Below, piece after piece: positions 4,687 through 6,436 of a stretch of 6,436 nucleotides of DNA. Every line of letters starts with the position of its first letter. Positions within the stretch are counted from its first letter, which is position 1. The translations under genes were made by a program, and so were the position numbers. Under the pieces are notes generated by a model. It searched no databases. It was not told where the DNA came from and saw only the letters and a list, made by a program, of their open reading frames with translations. The DNA comes from an uncultured Clostridia bacterium (lineage in GTDB: Bacteria > Bacillota > Clostridia > UBA1381), in contig CAJOPD010000054.1 of assembly GCA_905236685.1 (NCBI GenBank), positions 1 through 6,436 of the forward strand. Direction: 5' to 3'.

Positions 4687-5799
4687 ATGAAAGACATTAC
4701 GGAAACAAGGCAGAAAATTGAAGAAATTGACAGGAATATCGCCGTCAGCTTTGAGGAAAGAATGGCGCTTGTTAAAGATATTGCAGACTACAAAAAGGAG
4801 CACGGGCTTTCGGTAAGGGACAGTGCGCGCGAGGCATTGCTTCTTGAAAAAAATCGGGCATACATAAAAAATCCCGAGATTGAAGAATATTATGTCGAAC
4901 TGCAAAGGGCGATAATCGGGCTTTCCTGCGATTATCAGGAGCGGCTTATGTCGGGGCTTAAAGTTGCATATTGCGGCGTTTCTGGCGCTTTTGCGCAAAT
5001 CGCCGCACTCAAAATGTTCCCCTCTGCACAGTTTTTTTCGTATAAATCTTTTGAGGAAGCGTACCGCGCGGTCGAAATCGGAGATTGCGACTGCTGTGTA
5101 CTTCCCCTGGAAAACAGCTATGCTGGCGAGGTAGATGCCGTTACCGATTTGCTTTTTACAGGAAGTCTTTTCGTAAATCAGGTTATAAACTTGCCGATTA
5201 AACATTGTCTTTTAGCAAAGAGCGACACCTCGGCAAAAGACATAAAAACGGTAATAAGTCACGGACAGGCTTTAAAACAATGCAAGGGCTACATATCCGA
5301 AAAGGGCTTTGATAGCTCGGAGGCGGCAAATACCGCTATGGCGGCGGAGCTTGTAAAAAATTCCGCCGACAAAACACTTGCCGCAATCGCCTCATATGAA
5401 GCCGCCGATATTTACGGACTGAAAGTTATTGAGCGCAACATAAACGACAGCCGTGGCAACTCGACAAGATTTGCGGCCTTTTCCCGTGTTCAGAACAAGC
5501 CTTCACCCTCAAAACTGCGCGAGGACGAAAACTTTATACTCGTGTTTACCGTACAGAACAAAGCGGGCGCTCTTGCACAGACGCTCAACATTTTAGGCGC
5601 CCACGGGTATAATATGCGAAGCCTCAGGAGCCGTCCTATGAAAAATCTGGAATGGCAGTACTTTTTCTACATAGAGGCGGAGGGCAACATAAATAGCGAA
5701 AACGGCAAGGCGCTTTTAAAAGAGCTTTCCGCCATATGCGCAAGGCTGAAACTTGCGGGAACATATTTTGTGAAAAACTATGAGGAAGTGAATTTATGA
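4687..5799 (+). CDS. pheA: bifunctional chorismate mutase / prephenate dehydratase with ACT domain (P-protein)
   Basis: Converts chorismate to prephenate and then to phenylpyruvate, the committed route to phenylalanine, in the cytoplasm. It has 370 residues in three domains. The AroQ-type chorismate mutase (about 1-88) keeps all active-site residues by alignment to E. coli PheA: Arg8, Arg25, Lys36, Asp45, Arg48, Glu49, Ser80 and Gln84. The prephenate dehydratase domain (about 91-267) ends with the conserved NSTRF (258-262), whose Thr260 is catalytic in the family. The C-terminal ACT domain (about 282-365) carries GALA at 294-297 and RSRP at 314-317; the family usually has ESRP there, part of the Phe-binding site. 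The ATG follows GAGGTG by 5 nt. Expression is predicted to be attenuated by the Phe/Tyr-rich leader. Its TGA overlaps the aroB ATG, so translation of the two is probably coupled. Confidence 0.97.
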   Translation: MKDITETRQKIEEIDRNIAVSFEERMALVKDIADYKKEHGLSVRDSAREALLLEKNRAYIKNPEIEEYYVELQRAIIGLSCDYQERLMSGLKVAYCGVSGAFAQIAALKMFPSAQFFSYKSFEEAYRAVEIGDCDCCVLPLENSYAGEVDAVTDLLFTGSLFVNQVINLPIKHCLLAKSDTSAKDIKTVISHGQALKQCKGYISEKGFDSSEAANTAMAAELVKNSADKTLAAIASYEAADIYGLKVIERNINDSRGNSTRFAAFSRVQNKPSPSKLREDENFILVFTVQNKAGALAQTLNILGAHGYNMRSLRSRPMKNLEWQYFFYIEAEGNINSENGKALLKELSAICARLKLAGTYFVKNYEEVNL

Positions 5800-6436
5800 T
5801 AATACCCGTTAAAACGGACTGTTCTTCATATGACATAGTAATCGGTCGGGATATTTTGAAAAATGCCCGAGAGTTTTTGGGTTTAGAGCGCAAGGTATTG
5901 ATTGTGACCGACTCGGGAGTGCCCGAAGAGTATTCAAAAACCGTTTCGGATTTATGCAAAAGTCCGTTTATCATAACATTACCGCAAGGCGAAAAGAGCA
6001 AAAACATTTATGAGTTTCAGAACATTCTTTCCGCTATGCTCAAAAATGAATTTTCGCGCGGTGACTGCGTTGTCGCCGTCGGCGGCGGTGTTGTGGGCGA
6101 CATAAGCGGTTTTGCAGCCGCCTGCTATATGCGGGGCATTGATTTTTATAACATACCGACAACCCTGCTTTCGCAGGTAGATTCGTCAATAGGCGGCAAG
6201 ACCGCAATAGATTTCGGCGGCATAAAAAACTCGGTCGGTGCGTTCTACCAGCCAAAAAAGGTCATAATTGATACCGATGTTTTGAAAACGCTATCGCGCC
6301 GTCAGATTATGTCAGGACTTTCCGAGGCAATAAAAATGTCGGTGACCTGCGATGCACAGCTTTTTTCGCTGATTGAGCAGAGCAATGACATTTTTTGCGA
6401 TTTGGAAAATATAATTCAAGCGGCTGTTATGATTAA
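5796..6436 (+). CDS. aroB: 3-dehydroquinate synthase (C-terminus cut by window edge)
   Basis: Second enzyme of the shikimate pathway: converts DAHP to 3-dehydroquinate using NAD+ and a divalent metal. The first 213 of roughly 350 residues are present. The NAD-binding glycine motif GGGVVGD is at 96-102, followed by the hallmark PTTLLSQVDSSIGGKTAID (121-139), then KNSVGAFYQP (144-153). LSEAIK holds Glu177, the expected first metal ligand; the two metal-binding His residues should lie beyond the edge. The start ATG at 5796-5798 overlaps the pheA stop by four bases (ATGA), with GAGG inside the end of pheA about 10 nt upstream, so it is cotranscribed and probably translationally coupled with pheA. 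Placing a shared-pathway enzyme behind the Phe/Tyr attenuator means aromatic supply as a whole would respond. Further aro genes may follow to the right. Confidence 0.96.
   Translation, partial: MIIPVKTDCSSYDIVIGRDILKNAREFLGLERKVLIVTDSGVPEEYSKTVSDLCKSPFIITLPQGEKSKNIYEFQNILSAMLKNEFSRGDCVVAVGGGVVGDISGFAAACYMRGIDFYNIPTTLLSQVDSSIGGKTAIDFGGIKNSVGAFYQPKKVIIDTDVLKTLSRRQIMSGLSEAIKMSVTCDAQLFSLIEQSNDIFCDLENIIQAAVMI

Noticed and set aside
4660..5205. 181-codon minus-strand frame opposite pheA
   Set aside because: Fully antisense to pheA coding sequence and lacking recognisable motifs or a ribosome binding site.

Overview
The window comes from an AT-rich, Gram-positive-type genome, most likely a member of the Clostridia. 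The reasons are the strong AGGAGG-type ribosome binding sites, the clean TTGACA/TATAAT-type promoters, the tig-clpP gene order, and a PheA that fuses chorismate mutase, prephenate dehydratase and ACT domains. Assignment below class level is not supported by what can be read here.

Left part, minus strand (1-4263), read right to left: a PutP-type sodium/proline symporter (2731-4263), a small metallophosphoesterase (1967-2662), trigger factor Tig (512-1843) and the N-terminal 160 residues of ClpP (1-481, cut by the window edge). The symporter has its own extended -10 promoter and ends at a hairpin terminator. tig and clpP form a protein quality-control operon behind their own promoter. The metallophosphoesterase lies between them, with no clear promoter of its own and a ribosome binding site that can pair with the arm of the upstream terminator.

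Right part, plus strand (4391-6436): a strong promoter, a leader of about 260 nt, then pheA (4687-5799) and aroB (5796 to the edge), which overlap by ATGA. These genes cover shikimate-pathway ring formation (AroB) and the chorismate-to-phenylpyruvate branch (PheA).

The most interesting part is the pheA leader. It encodes a 48-residue peptide whose end is packed with Phe and Tyr (FFSYYFFYFKYSF). Its last codons form one arm (4582-4594) of a 13-bp antiterminator that is mutually exclusive with a 9-bp GC-rich terminator followed by six T (4632-4661), just ahead of pheA. This is the architecture of classical ribosome-mediated attenuation (as in enterobacterial pheL/trpL), here in what looks like a Firmicute, where T-box elements are the usual solution. 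An 8-2-8 palindrome also fills the spacer of the same promoter, which suggests a second, protein-based layer of control. The 423-bp gap between the divergent symporter and pheA genes is therefore almost wholly regulatory.
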